Part shown: positions 62,213-64,000 of the stretch, piece by piece
How positions within the stretch are numbered: position 1 is the stretch's first letter
How the letters are laid out: each line of letters begins with the position of its first letter
Assembly (NCBI GenBank): GCA_030646295.1
Contig: JAUSND010000012.1
Coordinates: 209,689 to 273,688, forward strand
Direction: 5' to 3'
Source of the DNA: Moraxellaceae bacterium
Lineage (GTDB): Bacteria > Pseudomonadota > Gammaproteobacteria > Pseudomonadales > Moraxellaceae
DNA: 64,000 bases
Notes under the pieces: generated by a model
Told to the model about the DNA's origin: nothing
The model's input: the letters and a program-made list of their open reading frames with translations, nothing else
Database searches by the model: none
Translations under genes and position numbers: made by a program

Positions 62213-63001
62213 ATTACTTGCCGCCAAAAATGGCTGAACTTCTGCCAGAAATAACTCTGGAACCTCAGCAAATGAAGCATGGCCACATGGCAGAGCGACG
62301 AACTGCGCCGAAGGGATGCACTTCGCTGCCACTTTGCCGTCCTTACTGGCTGGAATTACGGGATCGCTTTTGCCAAAGAGCAGCAATGTAGGAGCCTTGA
62401 TGTGTGGCGCAATGGTGCGAAGGTCGTTGTCTGGCGCGGAGAAGCCACGCCAGACTGCACGATTGAGCGTGATCTGTGGTGCTGCAGCCTGTGTTGTGGA
62501 TGCGCGTTCCAGCATGGCCCGTGTCGAAGCCGTGCGATGTTTGAGATACAGGCTGGCAAAGCAATGCGGCGAAAGAGAAAATCGGCTGCCTTGCAGCTTG
62601 CAGAAGTTGCGTGAAACGAAGTTCGGGGTAGTGAAGCCACCCGGTGCGACCAGCACCAAACCGCGGACAAGTTCAGGTGACTCAGCGGCCAGACGAGCAG
62701 CGGCATTGCCGCCGAGGGAATTTCCGATGAAGAAAGCGGGTGGCAATGCCAGCGCCGCCAGAAACTCACGCAGGACTTGGTAGAAGAACAAAACCCCGAA
62801 CGATTCAGGCTGTTGTGGTGGGGGCGATTGACCGTAACCCGGCCAGTCGAGTGCGAGAACTCGATAGGTTTTTGAGAGCGCGGGAACAACGGCCTCAAAG
62901 TCTTTGCTGTCGCCGGGGTTGGCGTGGAGCAAAATAAGCGGGACACCCTGTCCATGCTCGGTGTAGTGAACGGAGCCCGTAGGCAAATTGACCGATGGCA
63001 T
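62207..63001 (-). CDS. Alpha/beta hydrolase (cassette)
   Basis: A 264-residue alpha/beta-fold hydrolase. The oxyanion turn is LLHANPGDSKDF near residue 24, the nucleophile elbow GNSLGGNAA has Ser95, the acid is in LLFGKSDPVIPASKDG near 210, and the catalytic His is in LPCGHASFAEVPELF near 240. It has a complete catalytic triad and no signal peptide. The substrate is unknown; family members include esterases, haloalkane dehalogenases and lactonases. AGGAGG gives a strong ribosome site. The stop lies inside attC site 16. Confidence 0.9.
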   Translation of the reverse strand: MPSVNLPTGSVHYTEHGQGVPLILLHANPGDSKDFEAVVPALSKTYRVLALDWPGYGQSPPPQQPESFGVLFFYQVLREFLAALALPPAFFIGNSLGGNAAARLAAESPELVRGLVLVAPGGFTTPNFVSRNFCKLQGSRFSLSPHCFASLYLKHRTASTRAMLERASTTQAAAPQITLNRAVWRGFSAPDNDLRTIAPHIKAPTLLLFGKSDPVIPASKDGKVAAKCIPSAQFVALPCGHASFAEVPELFLAEVQPFLAASNG

Positions 63002-63016
63002 GACCCCTCCTGTAAT

Positions 63017-63093
63017 GACTAACGTTTGAGCTAAGCGGCGCAGTGACAGGCCAAAGGCCTGGCACTGCGCCCGACTTGAGCGGGTTGTTAGAA
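63017..63093 (-). other. attC site 17
   Basis: GACTAACGTTTGAGCTAAG on the left, a long stem GCGCAGTGACAGGCC / GGCCTGGCACTGCGC with a 3-base loop, and CTTGAGCGGGTTGTTAGAA on the right; 77 bases. The ParE stop codon lies in GTTAGAA. Confidence 0.92.
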
Positions 63094-63378
63094 GCTTTGC
63101 TCGCGATTCTCGTAATGATGCCAGATGCGAAGAATGACAACTGCTTCTGTATAAGCCGCATACCTAACAATGTATTTTCCGAACACTGCATCACGCACGA
63201 CATTGGGTTCAGGTGCCAGCGCAACGTTCCTGCCGAGTTCCGGGAAGAGACGAATATTTTCGACACGGGAGATGAGTTCTGCAGCAACATGCGCTGCTGC
63301 AGATGGGTCTTTCTCGGCAATGAACGCCTTGAGACGAACCAGATCGGCAACTGCCTCTTCAGAGTAGACCAGCCTCAT
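63088..63378 (-). CDS. RelE/ParE-type toxin (cassette)
   Basis: A 96-residue toxin of the ParE/RelE superfamily: VYSEEAVADLVRLKAFIAEKDPSAAAHVAAELISRVENIRLFPELG at the start and FGKYIVRYAAYTEAVVILRIWHHYENRE at the end. The RIWHHYENRE end is typical of ParE-like toxins, which inhibit gyrase; RelE-type ribosome cutting is the alternative. Its ATG overlaps the antitoxin stop (ATGA), so translation is coupled. Toxin-antitoxin cassettes stabilise large chromosomal integron arrays. Confidence 0.92.
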   Translation of the reverse strand: MRLVYSEEAVADLVRLKAFIAEKDPSAAAHVAAELISRVENIRLFPELGRNVALAPEPNVVRDAVFGKYIVRYAAYTEAVVILRIWHHYENREQSF

Positions 63379-63647
63379 TGGCCCGCCTTCGGGGGCTGCA
63401 ACTCATTTGGGCTGCCCCAGCTTTGCAGCCACGTGTGCACCGCCTCTCCGGAAACCACTTTGCCCTGTGCCACCGACTCCATGGCCTTCAGGGTTTCTTG
63501 CCATCGTGACTGCTCTAGCATCTGCCGCTCAATGAATTCGCTAAGTGCCTGATTTATAAGCCAGCTTTTACTTCTCTTGAGCTTGCCGGCCATGGCATTC
63601 AGGTTTTCTTCGACTTCTGGTTGAAGCCGGACGGTAGTAACGCCCAT
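63375..63647 (-). CDS. Ribbon-helix-helix antitoxin (cassette)
   Basis: A 90-residue antitoxin. The N-terminus (GVTTVRLQPEVEENLNAMAGKLKRSKSWLINQALSEFIERQ) is a ribbon-helix-helix DNA-binding domain of the CopG/ParD kind. The C-terminal tail (LKAMESVAQGKVVSGEAVHTWLQSWG) should wrap the toxin. Start at 63647 with GGAGG 7 bases upstream; an ATG six codons earlier overlaps this site and is less likely. It probably represses its own promoter. Confidence 0.92.
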   Translation of the reverse strand: MGVTTVRLQPEVEENLNAMAGKLKRSKSWLINQALSEFIERQMLEQSRWQETLKAMESVAQGKVVSGEAVHTWLQSWGSPNELQPPKAGQ

Positions 63648-63731
63648 GGGAGCACCTCCATACATTTGAATTCAATGTAATACAATGCATTCATCGGGGC
63701 AAGGAGGCTGGAGAGGGAGGGGGGTCAAAGC

Positions 63732-63795
63732 ATCTAGCGTTTGAGTTCAGGCCGCGGCCCGTCAGGTCCGTCGCGCCTGCAACGAATGGTTATGC
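63732..63795 (-). other. attC site 18
   Basis: ATCTAGCGTTTGAGTTCAGG on the left and CCTGCAACGAATGGTTATGC on the right, with GGCCGCGGCC in the centre; 64 bases. The left core has GCT in place of GTT when read on the minus strand. Confidence 0.75.
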
Positions 63796-63866
63796 GTCTC
63801 CACTCTTTGCGCCCGGGAACCACTCCACGTGCTGATCACCTTGGCGACCAACGTACAGAACGGGTT

Positions 63867-64000
63867 TTACCCCGCTTCCACGGACAGTTGAGTTAAGACT
63901 AAATCATTCCCTTTAAGCATTTCCAGCTGCCGACGTTTTCTCGGGTTATGGAAGCGCTCAATGTAGTCAAAAATATCGGCCCTGGCTTCTGCTCGAGTCC
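63867..64000 (-). mobile_element. IS3-family transposase C-terminus, cut by window end
   Basis: Read directly on the minus strand: TRAEARADIFDYIERFHNPR, then KRRQLEMLKGNDLVLTQLSVEAG and a stop. The EAR-x-xIFDYIExFxNPxxRR block is the end of the DDE integrase domain of IS3-family OrfB proteins, and the LTQ-x-SV-x-x-G tail is common in one branch of them. The rest lies beyond base 64000. Between this stop and attC site 18 (63796-63866) no gene is seen; it should contain the element's terminal repeat, which I could not delimit. Confidence 0.8.

Larger units (their letters stand above)
54368..64000 (-). mobile_element. Chromosomal integron cassette array (partial)
   Basis: About 18 small genes or gene pairs, all on the minus strand, are separated by attC-like sites. 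The sites share a left box around TAACGTTGGA, complementary inner arms and a right box around TTGTTAG(A/C)C. Read on the minus strand this is the standard order: gene, inverse core, palindrome, GTTRRRY. Intergenic gaps are almost wholly attC. The integrase and attI should lie beyond base 64000. The left edge is blurred by decayed sites. Confidence 0.88.

Overview
The window is about 62-63% GC and densely coded. It looks like a gammaproteobacterial chromosome of the Pseudomonadales kind. Between 11 and 45 kb it carries pst-phoU, phoBR, ubiA-ubiC, rubA-rubB, oxyR-recG and a ridA-type gene, a gene set that I recall being close together in Pseudomonas. The alkane/fatty-acid flavoured genes (rubredoxin, rubredoxin reductase, an AlkK-like acyl-CoA ligase, two YciA thioesterases) point to an oil- or lipid-using relative. 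The genus cannot be fixed from the sequence alone.

Layout. 0-2 kb: end of a PepSY/DUF2271/DUF4198 envelope cluster. 2-5 kb: a GGDEF-EAL c-di-GMP enzyme. 5-11 kb: uvrD, a DUF3617 protein, a lipoprotein hydrolase and two tandem thioesterases. 10.8-18.2 kb: a phosphate-starvation block (small secreted protein, pstS, pstCAB, phoU) with three Pho-box-like sites. 18.3-23 kb: AlkK-like ligase, a periplasmic binding protein, and phoR and phoB with their own Pho boxes. 23-28.3 kb: sulfide:quinone oxidoreductase with a CsoR/CstR-type operator, ubiA, ubiC, rubA, rubB and an SCP2 protein. 28.4-40.7 kb: a complete Pel exopolysaccharide operon (pelA-G) in which pelB is split into two overlapping genes. 40.8-52.3 kb: recG, oxyR, ridA, a guanidinium-type SMR exporter, an LpxR-like protein, an AI-2E permease, an SDR, arfB and several small unknowns.

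From about 54.4 kb (possibly 52.4 kb) to the right edge, the window is a chromosomal integron cassette array. About 18 small genes or gene pairs, all on the minus strand, are separated by attC-like sites. Most sites have a left box with TAACGTTGGA-like sequence, a self-complementary middle and a right box such as GTTAGCC or GTTAGAA. Several gene stop codons lie inside the attC box. The genes encode VOC proteins, lipoproteins, small membrane proteins, a cytochrome c, a cupin, CPXCG, MmcQ/YjbR and DUF924 proteins, an alpha/beta hydrolase and a ParE/RHH toxin-antitoxin pair. An IS3-family transposase end lies at the right border. The integrase and attI are not in the window and should lie to the right, because cassette genes read away from attI.

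How the parts work together. Pho boxes link pstS, pstCAB, phoBR and one extra small exported protein into one phosphate regulon. The GGDEF-EAL protein and the PelD I-site could link c-di-GMP to Pel. FNR/Anr-like boxes in front of the SCP2 gene and pelA suggest oxygen control. RubA-RubB supply electrons to oxygenases whose products the AlkK-like ligase could activate. The cassette array is a separate, mobile gene reservoir with lower GC in its 55-59.5 kb part.
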